The translations under genes were made by a program, and so were the position numbers. A model generated the notes under the pieces. It searched no databases, was not told the DNA's origin, and saw nothing but the letters and a program-made list of their open reading frames with translations. From contig NC_031480.1 of NCBI RefSeq assembly GCF_000006565.2, positions 3,383,529 through 3,447,528 of the forward strand: DNA of 64,000 nucleotides. The letters are read 5' to 3'. The DNA is from Toxoplasma gondii ME49 (taxonomy: Eukaryota; Apicomplexa; Conoidasida; Eucoccidiorida; Sarcocystidae). Below, in pieces: positions 37,443 to 49,693 of the stretch; the stretch's first letter is position 1; each line of letters begins with the position of its first letter.

Positions 37443-40368
37443 ATGGCGGCAACGGTGATTATTGATCCATGGGATGGCTTTGTCGGACGCTCCTATTCTG
37501 CAGCTCGTATGACAACGGAGCTCTACTTATCGCACAAGAACGGCACACAGCTCAGTAATAACTTTGCCGTGTTCGAGAATGTTCATGTTCTTTGGTTGAA
37601 TAAAAACAGACTCCGTGACTTGCAGGCTCTCGCTCACAATATACGTCTGAAGGAACTGTATATAAATGATAACCTGCTAATTACACTTCATGGATCGATA
37701 ACTAAGTGTAGATTCCTTGAGGTTTTATCAGCTGCTCGTAATCAGATCAAGAACCTCTCGTCGCAGCTCGAGGCGCTCAATCGTCTCCAGTGTTTGAAAA
37801 CACTCGTTTTGACGGAAAATCCAGTAGCCGAAGAACCCAATTATCGGTTAGTCCATATGAACGCCATCGAGAATATACCGGTAGCTCCATCCGTCTAGGA
37901 ATCACTTTCCGTTTCCTCACCGTTTGTAAAATATGCGGTGTTAATACCAGCGTTCACGTATGTCCAACATCAACCGACGCGCATCCGTTTTCCTCTTGCT
38001 GTTGGCTATGCCTGGGTAAGACTACGGGCGCTGCCACGTCAATCAAATCTGTTTGATATTCTGTTTCTTCTTGTTGGTATGCCGCGGCATTGTCGCCGGA
38101 AAAAGACTGGAGCTGTAGAGGATCACACACGCGCGTGATATTAGTGTGATCAACGGAGCCACCGACTCGGCCAAAGCACTGCTTCTGTACTGCCCAACAC
38201 GGCCATCGGCAAAGCGAAGCGTCAAGCGGGACACTGACAATGTTGAACTGTATCGTTTCAGGGCACGCATAATTTCACGACTACCAGCGATTGAGGTTCT
38301 AGACCACCAAAAAGTCACGGACACCGAAAAGCAGATGTCCTCTTCCTGCGAAGCGCACAATCAGTCGGTGGCTTCCCTTGGTTGCTCTTCGCGATCTACT
38401 CGTTCTATGCCTCATGTTGGTTTCTCTGGAAGGTCGTCGTCAGGGCCACGTAACCACTATTTCTTGACTCTGCATACGAGGACGGAACGATCGAAAAGTT
38501 GTCTTCAATCTGCCTGCTCGTCAAGATCCCCTTCAGCAACAGCGGTATCGACGACACCCGACAAGGAACCAGGCAATGGGCATCACGTCGCAGATTACTC
38601 TCACGTGTCGTCGCCAAAGGTGAGCGGTATGATGGATCGACTAGTCTTTCATGAGAAACATCTACTGCCTGCATCCCCCCATAGGTGATAGATTATTTGC
38701 AATGCTTGGACCCGACCTTCGCTGCGACAGTTCTTCGCGTTATTCACAAACGAAGTACAGACAATGACAGCGATTCCACAGCAGACGGTGGATCTAAGGC
38801 CTCTACAAAGTATGGCACGATATATTTCAATAGTGAGTCCATTTTTCTACCAGCGGCCTAGTATTAGGCCATGGTGTTTTATAGGAAGAACAACGGTGGG
38901 TTACTTGTTTCCAGGATAGCTCATTTGGACTGCTTTGTGTCTTTCGTTTTCTTCACTATTCAGTGCATCTCTCGTTCGCGGCAACTGTCTGGGTTTTCGG
39001 CCCTCGACTGCGACGTGCTGCAAAAAGCACGTATTCTTTGTGCCCGGCCGAAGAGTGATATGCGCGACAGGGAATCTCTGCTGCTTGCCGACAAAGTCCT
39101 TTGTCCGTCTCCGCATCCACCGGCGATACGAGCGCTTCGAAACGAGACTTTCAAAGAAAACACTCCACACATGCAAGGCCTCTCTAGCGCAAGTGTTGTC
39201 TGCAGTACGGAGCATGTTAATCCTGTCATGGGACCAGCTTATGTTCCACAGAGGAACCTTGTTTTCCAAAACCCGCGTCGTGCAAACACGAGTCACGGGC
39301 AGCGTACCTACGTTGGTGCATGTAATGCCTCGTTCTCTTTTTGCTGTGCCTCTTCTGTCGGGAACTCAACCAAAGGAACTGACACTGCTGGCTTTCCCGG
39401 CGAGGCAGCATGCGGCAAGGACGTTTCTCCTCTGGAAGCTTGGGAAACCGAGGAGGTTCGAGCTGCCTGTATGGGCCTTCTGAAACAGTGGGCACCTTTC
39501 CAAGAACGACGGCCGCCGAATGATTTCACGTACACCATACCCCTTGAGTTCCTTCAGCCTCTCGCGGAATTCGTCGAGAACGACTGTGCGGGCATCGGAA
39601 AAGTTCCTGTTCGACTCATCAAAGATGCCGTGCAGCTCAAAGAGGAACACGAAAAAACAGTCGCAGCAGCCCAGGCACAGACTCAAGCGGACGTTGCAGC
39701 AGCAGGACACTTGGTTCCGACTTCTCATTTTGGTTCGCAGGGGCGAGGCAATCACAGCGCCGGGGGCACCCGAGGGAAAGCAGGGAAGACTGCAAGTGAA
39801 ACCTCATCCGAAGGTGGTCACAGTGCAGGTGGAAATCGGGGCTGCCTTGCCCGCAAGGCAGCTGGCGGTGTGGTCTCTAGCACAACAGGCACGGTTCCTT
39901 CCCCAAGTGTAGGATCAGTCGCCAAAGAGAAAACTGTAGCAGGATTAGGCATCCTACCAGCCAAAGACGGTGCCAGTGGACTGACGCAGGGAATGCCTCT
40001 TGCTTCCCCTTCGCCCGACATGACAGCAGCTCAGGTGCTTGATTGGGTTCTTCATCGACCTTGGGTAGAGCGAGACGAGCACCTGATAGAACAAGCCCTT
40101 GAGAAGTTCTATGTAGATGCTCAAACCCGGCTCACCCAGGGGAAACCAGCTGAGGCGACAAAGATGGCAACTCTGGTAAGCAACAGAAGCAACAGCCGAG
40201 ACCATTTCCAGGGGCGTCCCTTGTTGGTGAGGACTGCTTGATTATTGGCAGATAGCGGCAGGTAATCGTTCATCAGCACAAATGCCCCTGTGGCAGTGTA
40301 CCCTGCAACGTGAGCGCGTGTTCAGCCATTCTAGACCCCTAGTGGTGAGCAAAGTATCCAGACTGTAG
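37443..40368 (+). CDS. LRRC72-like leucine-rich-repeat protein, about 696 aa
   Basis: Leucine-rich-repeat proteins are binding scaffolds; LRRC72 relatives are often linked to cilia, but no activity is proven. Exons: 37443-37846, 38262-38619, 38964-40175, and probably 40252-40368. The ATG in CACAATGGCG opens the frame. Residues 25-135 hold SDS22-like repeats (TELYLSHKN, HVLWLNKNRL, KELYINDNLL, LEVLSAARNQI, LKTLVLTENPVAEEPNYR). A cap across the exon 1-2 join follows (ISRLPAIEVLDHQKVTDTEK), just as in animal LRRC72. Then come a Ser-rich stretch and a 404-residue exon with a helical block (LLKQWAPFQERRPPNDF onward) and a second one (TAAQVLDWVLHRPWVERDEH). The end is uncertain: either a 76-base last intron and stop at 40368 (696 aa), or read-through of its donor to a stop at 40241 (679 aa). 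Exon 3 might also belong to a separate gene. Confidence 0.72.
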
Positions 40369-41065
40369 CCAGCTCGACTCTGTCCAGATTCTTGGGGCAG
40401 ACTGCCACTTCCTTGTATCATCTGTGGACTAAATGCTCAGGCGATCAGGCTGTCGCGGATTCTTGACGAACGCCAGGCTGCAAAAGCTCGGGCAGTCGCC
40501 GACAACCCTTCCACAATGAGGATGTTCAAAGAACGTAAAATGGACTTGTTCTGGTAGAGACTTAGTCCAGAGTTGATTTTGCTTTACAGCTGTGTCCCTG
40601 GACAGAGGCGTGCAATACACACAGACCATGCAAATACCCCCCACCACTCCCCTTTCCTAATTGTGCCCTCAACCGAGAGAGGTTCAAATCAATCTGGCAG
40701 TTGAGTCCCTGGCACGCCCAAAGGTCCTTTCCCCTTTGCATTTCTGTCAGTCCTGGCGGGACACTAAGTTGAAGTCAGACATGTCATGTAAACCTGGAGT
40801 TCGTTTTTGGTCCGCACAAACTGAATTCCCCAGGATTACCGCTTCCTGTATCCTGATGCACGAACACGTTGTATCACAGCGCGCAGCTCCCTTTACCTAT
40901 AGGACGAATGTCTTTTCTAGTGAAGTAACCACGGTAAAAACGGTTTTCTAGTAACAGCAGCTAAGCGTTTACGACGCCAAACACATCGTAAAGCATAATA
41001 CTGGTGAGAGCGTGGGGACTTCACACTTTTCCCTGTGCCATTCCTGCCGGCATGTTGTTCCGCTG
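40369..41065. other. Convergent 3' flanks
   Basis: Short interval between the 3' ends of the LRR gene (plus) and the glutaredoxin gene (minus). It should hold both 3' UTRs. No gene or structured element seen. Confidence 0.5.
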
Positions 41066-42373
41066 CTACAGCGCGTCTCGTGCGCCGTCGGCGAACATTT
41101 TCCCTGCTCGTGAGAGTGCCTGGTGCAGAGAGCGATCTCTAAACATTTCGGCAGCAATGTCTGTGCCACCGACGAACTGATGCTCAATAAACAACTGGGG
41201 AACTGTGGGCCAGTTTGTGTAACGCTTCAGAGCTTCTCGAAGCTCGAGGTCTTCCCAGACATCCACAGCGCGGAAGAAACCTTCTGGAAGACTGCTTGAG
41301 GGCGACGGGTCTGTCGTATCGCAGCCTGACAAACTGGGTTCTTCACTTGCAGCCTATCAGACAGACGACAAACCATCGACACGTTCACCATAGCAAACAA
41401 GCCTATCTGTAAATCGACAGCACGAGTTCGAAATATATCCACCAAACGGGTCCATCAACCATGCAGAACGAAACCGCTGCTTTGTTGGGGCTTCTGTGCC
41501 TAGTGGCAAGCGTACTCGTCGGAAGGGTTCAACAAATTCAATGCACTGCCTCCCAGCGCACACCACTTGCTGAGAAAATTAAGTTAAAGAAGTCAGACCT
41601 CTCACGAAGTTGGTCGAGACGTGAATTGGTGTTCGTCTACGGGATTTAGGCTGGCGGAGCGTTGAACGTCAAGATCCGTGCTACTCTAATGGATGAAGAA
41701 GAACACATCTTTTGTGTCTTACCAGCTGGAGGATTTCAACGATGGCTCGGCTGTAGCCGCACCGGGGGTCCTTTGGAGTCCCCTTCATGAACAGCACCAC
41801 CGGAGCAGACTGAACCAGTCTTTCCACTCTCGCGCGTAACCTTTCATCTCGATTAGCTTCTTCGCCTCCCCCTCTGTCGGAAGATCCTTGCAAAGTTCCT
41901 TCATGAGTACGCTTTCCGGAGAAATGGTCCGTGGCAACAGGTGAGATAGTGCGGCGGGAAATTGATGAAGACTGGTATTCTTCGTCGAACGAAGGGATAT
42001 GTGCGTAGGAATGCGAAGAAGCAGAAGCGAAGTTGAGGAGAGAGTGGACGTTTTTCGGGTTTAAAAACAATTCTGTCGAACTTTCAAGGTCCGCAGTAGG
42101 CGCCTGCCTCATAGACGTCCACGTTGCACCTGAGGAAGTGGGTGACAGCCGGCGCGTGTATGAACTGGTGTCAGCGGGGGCTCTCCGAATCGTGTTGCCC
42201 CGGTAGGCATGTTTCGGAGGAAAAAGAAACGCCGTGATGTGTAAGGCATCTTTTCCATGAAGCGTCTTTTGAATGGCATGGACACCACAGCAAAAACCTA
42301 CTGTGCAAGCGGCAACGAGAAAAGCTAGCACTGCACACAGAGCCTGTCGTCGCACACACTCTGAACCCATCAT
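41066..42373 (-). CDS. Monothiol glutaredoxin, organelle-targeted, CGYS active site, 312 aa
   Basis: Monothiol glutaredoxins carry a [2Fe-2S] cluster with glutathione and pass it on during Fe-S protein assembly. Exons: 42373-41723 and 41353-41066, phase 0, GT-AG. The start is the first of two adjacent ATGs (42373/42370); no ATG lies upstream in frame. A hydrophobic segment (residues about 10-30) looks like a signal peptide. It is followed by some 150 Ser/Thr/Arg-rich residues, a bipartite leader of apicoplast type. The domain has VVLFMKGTPKDPRCGYS (CGYS at 205-208), WPTVPQLFI with the cis-proline, and FVGGTDIAAEM. Cys, FMKG Lys, TVP and GG-D, the residues that hold glutathione, are all present. 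Odd points: Tyr replaces the Phe of CGFS, and about 22 Ser/Pro-rich residues are inserted after the active-site helix at the exon join. Mitochondrial targeting is the alternative. Confidence 0.88.
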
Positions 42374-44518
42374 GACAGCGGCTTTTGAGCTACATTCACC
42401 GCCAGTGAAAGTCAGTTCAATTTGGCACAAGAGATATGAAGATGCCGTGGTCTTCTTGCACCAGCGTCATCAGAAAGCAGACAGCTGCTGTCTTGTTGTT
42501 AGAGCAACCGATGAACTTCCCCCTATCGCTCGTCGAGTCAGGTTGTCCTTCACCTCTCGCTTCCTTCATTCGAGGCAGCGCGCAGCTCATATTTGGCTGT
42601 AGAGTGGAATCGGGTCCGCGAAAATGAAATTCCTTTTTCTTTTTCACGGATGCGGGATGGGATGCGCGGGCAGAAGTCCCGTTGTTCCTGAAGACAATCA
42701 CTCGCGCGCAAGATGCTGTTCCTCAGCAAACGAGAAAAGAATGTCTGAAAGGAACGAAACAGAGCTGGAAACATCTCTTCCGTGCGACTTTTTCGGATGC
42801 GCCGCAGATTGAACTGCAGCAGGTCTCTGGGCGCGCAGCAACGATCCGCCGGTGAAAAGTGGGGCCAACGCAGAGACGGAAATACTCGAGGCTAACCGCG
42901 AATGGTCGTTTCTGATCCACTGGTGAATGGAGGAAGACATAATCAGAGGATCCATCGGGCTTTCAAGTCTTCCTTTCTGTCATCTGTGTTGAGACGCGTT
43001 TCATCATGTTTTCTGGACGACTGTGGACGAGCAAAACGCACGAGACACAGCATGTGCGGAAAGCCAGCGTCCTCCAAGACAAGCACACCCGGATGCGAAG
43101 CGCTTGCGCAAATCGTCAAAACACGTGTAGATGCACAAGACGCGAATGCCATTTCGTGGCGCTTGTTCTCTGCGAAATGCCAAGATATTCCGACTATGCG
43201 ACCTGCAGCGGGAGACTACGCAGGAGTCGCCTCTGTCTTTTCTGCAAGAGGACATTTGACATCAAAATGCATTTCGACAGCTAACAGGTTTATCGACATG
43301 GGGTCGGGGAAGAGCCTCGCAATGTCGTTCTTGGGACCAGACGTGACAGTTAACTGACATTTTGAGCAAAACAGGGGTGGCAGAGAGTGAAAGGCAACTT
43401 CAAGACTTCTGGTTAGACTGGAAATGCACACAAATGCCACATAAAAGACTCACAGTCCATTGCATCTGTGTTTCCGCTGTCGCACAGAGTGTGCCCGCAT
43501 CGATCCGACACCCAGCGTCTGTACACCCTGTATTCGCCACACCCAGTGCAGTCGCATGTTTACCGTTTCGACGTAACGAGGTCTGATTTGTTTCATCAAA
43601 GATTCGGAAAGACCCTTTGTCATTTTCGAGTGTCTGCTGTGTTCAATTTTTGCCTTCGCGACGGATGAAAGTGCCTCACTCGTGGCGGAGCAGCGCAACA
43701 AGCGCCTTGTATCGAAAATAGCGGCTGGCTGGTGCTGCAGGGTTTTTTGGAGCATTTTGTCCACTGAGAAGTGGTTTGACTCTTTTTTCGGATGCTGTTG
43801 GCCTATGTAATGAACTATTGCTGCGAAGTTTTGTCCTAGTCCCCGAGAATTTTCTCTTTCCGCAGAGCGTTCAATCAAATTGTCTGGCGTATTACAGACC
43901 CCTGGCGTGTCGAGCGACTGGCGCACAGCACATCGGGCGCTCGCTCCTTTTTTCTAAAACACGTGAATGACTGCAGCGCAGTTCTCCACTTTCGTTTTTC
44001 ATCGGGAAATACTTGCATGTTTGTGTATCGAGAGATGCATCTCCTGATCAGCCTTCAGAGAGTCACCAGCTTGCATGTAATTGCGGTGTTTGGGTGTCGC
44101 TCTGTTGATCTGTGGAGCTAAATAGGGCCGTGCCAACGTGTTGACGTTATTTTTTCCCTCAAACAACCTTAGTCGTTCTGGCCGTGTATGTCTCGCCCTT
44201 GTGCTTGCCCGTAGCGTCTTTCTTCAAAGCATATGCCCGCGCCTCCTCACGCTTCCCTCTTTTCCTCGGAGGGACCGCAGTCGTTTCAGCGTTTCGCTGG
44301 CGAGTCCGTCCCCGATGAAACCCCTACGCCGGCGTGCTGCTCACGCTTTCCTCTAACTGCCTTAAACCCGTTAACTTACCCCTGCCCTTCTTTTTTCTCC
44401 TCGTCACGTTCACTCACCCTTTGGCTCTGGCAGCTCTTCTTTATCGCCGCTCTTGCTCTCCGAAGTTTCTCCCTATTCCAACGCCTGCCTCCTGCGCATT
44501 GCCGCCACGGTGGACAAA
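42374..44518. other. Divergent intergenic region between glutaredoxin and methyltransferase
   Basis: Separates two genes transcribed away from each other, so it should contain both promoters and 5' UTRs. Open frames of 151 (42902-43357 plus) and 158 codons (43450-43926 minus) exist but have no recognisable motif or context, and I leave them out. From about 44130 to 44510 the plus strand becomes strongly pyrimidine-rich, as is common in Toxoplasma 5' leaders. Confidence 0.45.
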
Positions 44519-47500
44519 ATGTGGCGGAACCTTTGTCCGTGTTTAGTTGAGTTGTCTCTCTCCTCTCAGGCGGGCAGAGCGGCGACTCGCCAGGTGTTGC
44601 ACGGAACCTTCATGGGACAGCAATCCTCCCTGACGACGAGAGTGCAGCCTGTAGGACGACAGGTAGTTCAAGGAACGGACTTTGTTCTCAGAGACCGCAA
44701 GCGCCACACTCTCTGCCTGCCTGCCCCATCGGGTGTCTCTCCGCTCTCCTCTTCAACTGTGATATCTCCGGTCGTTTCCCCAGCGGCGTCTCACAGTGAC
44801 TGCCTCGTCGCTCCATTCTTTCCCGTGTCCTCCTTTCACGTTTTCGCATCTCCTTGCTTTGTTCCTTTCTTCAATTTCTCTTCGAGTGGATGTCGCAGAA
44901 GAGACAGGGGGACACCGGCGAAGGGACGCGAAGTGGGAGGAAGTCGAACGCTCATCTCTCACTCTTCTCTCTCTCCGGCGTCATCTCCGGTTATCTCTTT
45001 TCTCGGCGGAGAACGCAGGGACGTCGAGGAAGGAGGCGTGCTCAGGCCGCTTTCTTCGCCACTCGAAGACTCGCGCAAGATGCGCAGACATGACAGTGGA
45101 CAGCAAGAGAACTCACAAAGAAGGGGGGACAGCGAAAAATTCCGACTCCGGATTGCCAGCATCGCGAGCGCCTCCCTTCTCTTCGCCTTTGCCTTTCGTC
45201 AATGGGCTGAAGGACAAGAAGAAAAACGCAGAAATGTTTGGTGGAAAGAGTCATCTCGCTTTTCTCCTTCGTCATCTTCGCCTTCTTCTCCTTCTCTTTC
45301 TCCCTCATCTCCTCATCTTTCGCCCTCCTCTTCTTCCCTTTCTTTTCTTTCTCCTTTATCTTCCTCTGTGTCTGCACCCTATGGCCGGCCTCCGCTGCCT
45401 GCGTCGTATCCTCACGCGTTTCGTCTGCCTTCTGAGGTAGCGAGCAGAGAGGATCTTGTATCGGGACCCGACAGAGAGAAGGAGCTCTCTGGTGGTCCTG
45501 CGTCTGCTGTCGAGGCGCCCCTGCCGCCTCCGTCCCTCTCTTCTCCCGTTTCTAAACTTGCCCTTGCTCTCGCCTCTGATGTTTCCCCTTTGCTTCCTTC
45601 TTCGTCCTCTGGTGAGGATGTGGAGGCTTTTCTTTCTCCGCTCTCTGAGGCAGAGATTCGGCGAGAAACAGCTCGACAGATGCTGCTTGGCAAACCACTG
45701 ACAGTGAAGGGCATGGGTGACGTGACACCCGGGAGTCGCGTGATTGTCCATGACTGCCGCCCTCTGAGAGAAAACGCTTCTCTCGTTTTCGACTTTCTGA
45801 GAGCAGCTGACAGCGCGTTTCTCTCCACGAGTGGGGATGCGAAGGCAGAAAAGGAAATAGGGGACAAGGGAGAATGCGAAGAAGATCCAGAACTCCAAGA
45901 AGCGCTTGCGGCTTTGTACGACAGCGAGATCGAGTTGTGGGAGTCTGCGGCTTTCCGGCAGATCGTTGAGGTGGGAAACCGGGGAGGAAATCAAGAAACG
46001 CAGAGAGCCGGATAGAAGCAGGCAAGGAGGAAGATTCTCAGAGAGGAGGACAGAGGAGGGGAAGTGGAAAAACAAAGGAAGAACATCGGGGTAGCTTGAG
46101 AGGGTGTGTGAGACAAGGTCGAGAGGCAAAATGGCGAGGACGTGAATGAGTCGGGCTGAGGGAGGAATCAACCCCGCGCACAGGCGCAAGGGAGGCGCCA
46201 GCACAAATGCGGAACAGAGTAGAGAAGAAGAGGAGACTGAGGAAGAAAAGACAGCGGAGGTTCTGCTGGAAGGAGCGACGGCATGGGAGGGCGTCGACAG
46301 GGACGGAGACGTAGGGAAAGGCAGAAACTGAAGGAATGTCCTGGCGTCTCATCGCTGGGCAGAGAGCGTCGAAAGATGATGTTTCGCCTCGAGTGTCTCT
46401 TCTTTCGTTTCGATGGTCTTGGCTATGTGCCTCGAAAACTTCTTGTCGTCTCCTTCTGTTTCCCGAGCAGGGTCTCTTCTCCTTCTTCTTGGAGAGTGTT
46501 TTTCATCTGTTTGGACTTTCTGCCTCAGGCATGGCGCGAGGAGTTATATCGACGCTCGGCGGTCGGGGACGTTCTGGAAGTCGGCGTCGGTGAGCAAGTC
46601 GCCTCTTTCGCACCTCGACACCGGCTTTTTTCTTTTGTTTCTGGCCAGCTTTCGTTTCCTTGTCCCCTGGCTCGAGCTGCATAGCCGTCGTCTAGATAAC
46701 CAAGTCGAAAGCAAATAGGCATACGTTTCCGGTGTCGTTATCCAAATACTAAAATACTACCGGCCTATTCCGGCGCAAATGTTTACCCGTATGTGTGAAC
46801 ACATTCGTAGTCATTTATATTTATATCCACCCATATATCTATTTATGTACATACATTCACGAAAAAACGGTAGATCTCTCCGAACGTCGGTGTGTACATA
46901 TGTTGATCTATTCGCATATTTCCGTATGTGTCTATCTCTCTAGACATCAATTTGTATACGTGTGTTTACGTGACTTTCTACCGACTTGCAGGCGAAGGAC
47001 TGAGAAGCTACGCAGACTCGCGCCTGTCTCTGAGTCTTTTCCTGTTGAAAGAGGACATCCGGGGGTGGCGGAAAGGGCCTCTGCCTTTGGGGAACGTCTC
47101 GAGGTGAACGGTTATTGTCTGTTTTGTGGTTTCTGCCTTCTCAGGGAGAGCTCGTGGACTTTGGAATCCAGGGTGGAAACAATGGTGTTCGAGTTACACG
47201 GGCGTTGATGTGAGATTGCACGATGAAGCTCGAAGAACTGTGGAGATGCTTTCTTCTCCGTCCCATCGCAGCGGCCCTGCGTTGCCTCTCCTCGATCTTC
47301 TGGTGAGTCTTTCCGGTTTTCTTCGTTCTCAGCTCGGGTTTGCTTTTTATCAGCCGCCTCACAAAACTGGACTTCTCTCGCTTTTCGATGTGTCTTCTCT
47401 TCGTTTTGCAACCCCAAAAGGAGAGACAGACAAGTCTCCTCAAGTTGGAGCAGCATCGAGACTCAAGCTCTCTGTTTAGCGGGTCTGTCTTCTGTCACTC

Positions 47501-49277
47501 CACCAAAGGCGTCTTGCCTAGACACAACATGCGTTTCTTTTTTTCTTGTGTTCTCTCCTTGTCTCCAAAGGAATCGGACGCGCATGATCTCCCCTTCCCC
47601 GGAAGTTCCTTTGACTCTGTTTTAAGGTGAGATGAGGACCAAGAGCGAAGAGCTCCAAACAGTGTCTCGAGTGTCTTGTCGTTTTTTCTGCTTTCCAGTC
47701 GTCTTCGGTCCACAGAGTCTTGTTCCTTCTCCGTCTGCCTTCTCTCTGTAAAACATCCGTGTCCTCTCCCATCTGAAATCTCAGGTGTGAGATTCTCTTT
47801 CCTGTTTTCCTTCATATGTTTCGCTTCTTCGCTTCCGGTCTACAGACGTGGTGGAAAATCGGCGAGCTTCCGCAGTGTCTCTGTTGCGTCTCTTATGTCG
47901 GCGCGCTACTGCCTTGTTAGTGAACATTTTCGTTCAGTGAGGAACGACAGTTTACGAGAAAGGTCTCGAGCCTCTTCTCCAAGTGGAGTTCAAGAAGAGC
48001 CTCCCCCCTCCTGTGTTTGAAGTTTGATTGAGAACACGAGAGTCTTTGAAAGTTTGTTTGTCTTGAGTCTGCGGAGCTGGTTCATCTGCTGCAGATACCC
48101 TCTAAGTGACTGTATTCGTTTGTGCAGCCCCTCATTATTTTCTTGAAAAGTTAAAAAAATCCAGTATCTGTAGTATTCGTTTCATTATATATAGTTTTGC
48201 GGATAACGCATATTTCAAATCCATGCATTTCTCTGTGCATTCGCACCTCTTTAGCATAGTTCTCCTAGGAAAATTCATTTCTCAGGAGGATTTCTCCCGA
48301 TCCACATGAACTCTCTGCTCTTGTCACTTTTGCCACACCTCTGTGCATGCAGTCACCGCGTGCTCTGCTGCGTAAAGTCGCCGGCCACTGTCGTCTCCTC
48401 GTTGCTTCGGGTGCTTCGCCCGGGGGGAATTCTTTTGCTCTTTGAGCACGGCGGCCTTCACCCCGCTGTCGAGCGAGCTCTTGCAACAGGTTGTTCGGAT
48501 ACGAAAGAGGGAGAGACGCGGGGGAAGAACACAAGAAAAGGAATGACAGGAGAGGAGACAAGAGCAGGAATGGGCAACGCTCTGGGAGACACTCGTGGGC
48601 GTCTGAGCGAGGAAAGGCTGGAGAAGACGCAGGAGAGCGCAGAGCGCAGGCATCGCAAGCAGGTAGGCCGAACGAGGAAGGAAGGGAGGCGGAGGAGACA
48701 AACAGACTTCGAGAGAGAGAGAGAAGTCGAAGGATGCTCCGAAGGGGCAACTGCTGAGGAGGCAAAGGCAGAAGGCGAAAGAAACGGAAGCAAACAAGGA
48801 ACAGTAGACTGGGAAAAACTCTTTCCGCTGCCTCCTGAAGAACTCGAGGAAGCTGTAGCTGCTCTCCAGATGCCTACAAGCTTCTCCGGGAGACAGAAAA
48901 GGACAGGAGACAGCGAATGGGCATCCGGAGAAAGCGAGGCAGAGGCCAGCAAGACTGGAACATGCGCGTGGATTGATGTGCTTGGAGAGACAATTCAAAT
49001 CGCTCACAAGCAAGAGAGAGGAGAAGGCGACAACGCGACTTCTCCCTCTCGCGAGCGACGAACGAACGAGACGACGAGCCTTCCAGAAGGCCTGCAGGCT
49101 TCGTGGACAGAAGGCAAAGAATCAGCATCTGGTGCCGTCTACGGCGATCCGTTCCGGTCCTCTGTGTCGTCCGACGCGAAAACACCGATCATTGAAGAAG
49201 TTCACATTTTCGTGTCTCCTCGACCAGAGATCGAGCGAAGCTGGACCTGCCTGCGTTGCGTAGCTGCGGGACCTTAG
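44519..49277 (+). CDS. OMS1/METTL7-like SAM-dependent methyltransferase, 883 aa, 5 exons
   Basis: Class I methyltransferase of the group containing yeast mitochondrial OMS1; substrate unknown. Exons: 44519-45970, 46529-46589, 47145-47302, 47571-47626, 48353-49277, total 2652 bases. The start GACAAAATG matches the Toxoplasma start consensus and opens an Arg-containing, acid-poor N terminus that could be a mitochondrial presequence. The first 380 residues are mostly Ser/Pro-rich filler. Motifs: YDSEIELWE and WREELYRRSAVGDVLEVGVG (motif I, 498-505), YTGVDV (motif II, about 522-527), LPFPGSSFDSVL (564-575), CCVKSPATVV, LRPGGILLLFEHG (597-609). After EHG the usual wGCxWNRD end is replaced by about 200 charged low-complexity residues before EEVHIFVSPRPE. 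Motif I lacks the usual T-G-x-N after GxG. Joining exon 2 directly to 47145 gives normal spacing; a possible extra exon at 46992-47103 would break the frame unless another acceptor is used. Confidence 0.8.
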
Positions 49278-49676
49278 GGGGGGACTGGTCTGCTTTGAAG
49301 ACAAAGAAAATCCCGCAGAGACATAAAAAAACCGGGGAAGACTGGCATGAGTCGGTCGTCTTGCTGGGGGAAGAAGAAACTTTGCTACTTTTGCATGCAA
49401 CCAGGGGGGGGGATTGTGCACAGAGGCTGGACTCGAAACGCTTGAACCTAACGACCTGGGGAAGCAGATCTAGGAAAAAGAGACATGAACAGAGGTAGAA
49501 AGACGATTGGCGCACTGCGGTAGCGACTCCTGGGAAGAAGACATGGATGTCGCTGAACTGCCGTCTTTGTAAGAAGAAGCATGCCTCACAGCTCGATGCG
49601 CGAGGACGGGGACTCAAAGACATATACAGACACCCTCAAGTGTAGAGTCATACCTGTACACGCATACATCTATACA

Positions 49677-49693
49677 ATATATATATATATATG
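49677..49693. repeat. (TA)n microsatellite
   Basis: Short TA run downstream of the methyltransferase stop codon. Confidence 0.8.

Noticed and set aside
40676..40700. tRNA B-box-like GGTTCAAATC
   Set aside because: The following CC is absent, and no paired T-arm or acceptor stem can be drawn around it.
45356..46204. 282-codon open frame on the minus strand
   Set aside because: Antisense to the Ser/Pro-rich first exon of the methyltransferase; low-complexity shadow with no motif.
46992..47103. Additional methyltransferase exon with good splice sites
   Set aside because: Its 112-base length shifts the phase so that the next exon (GVDV motif) cannot be read with the best acceptor, and it would put 37 residues between motif I and motif II, where the family allows about 20.
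48458..49013. Long minus-strand frames opposite methyltransferase exon 5
   Set aside because: Shadows of a charged, repeat-like coding exon whose plus-strand frame continues the methyltransferase fold.
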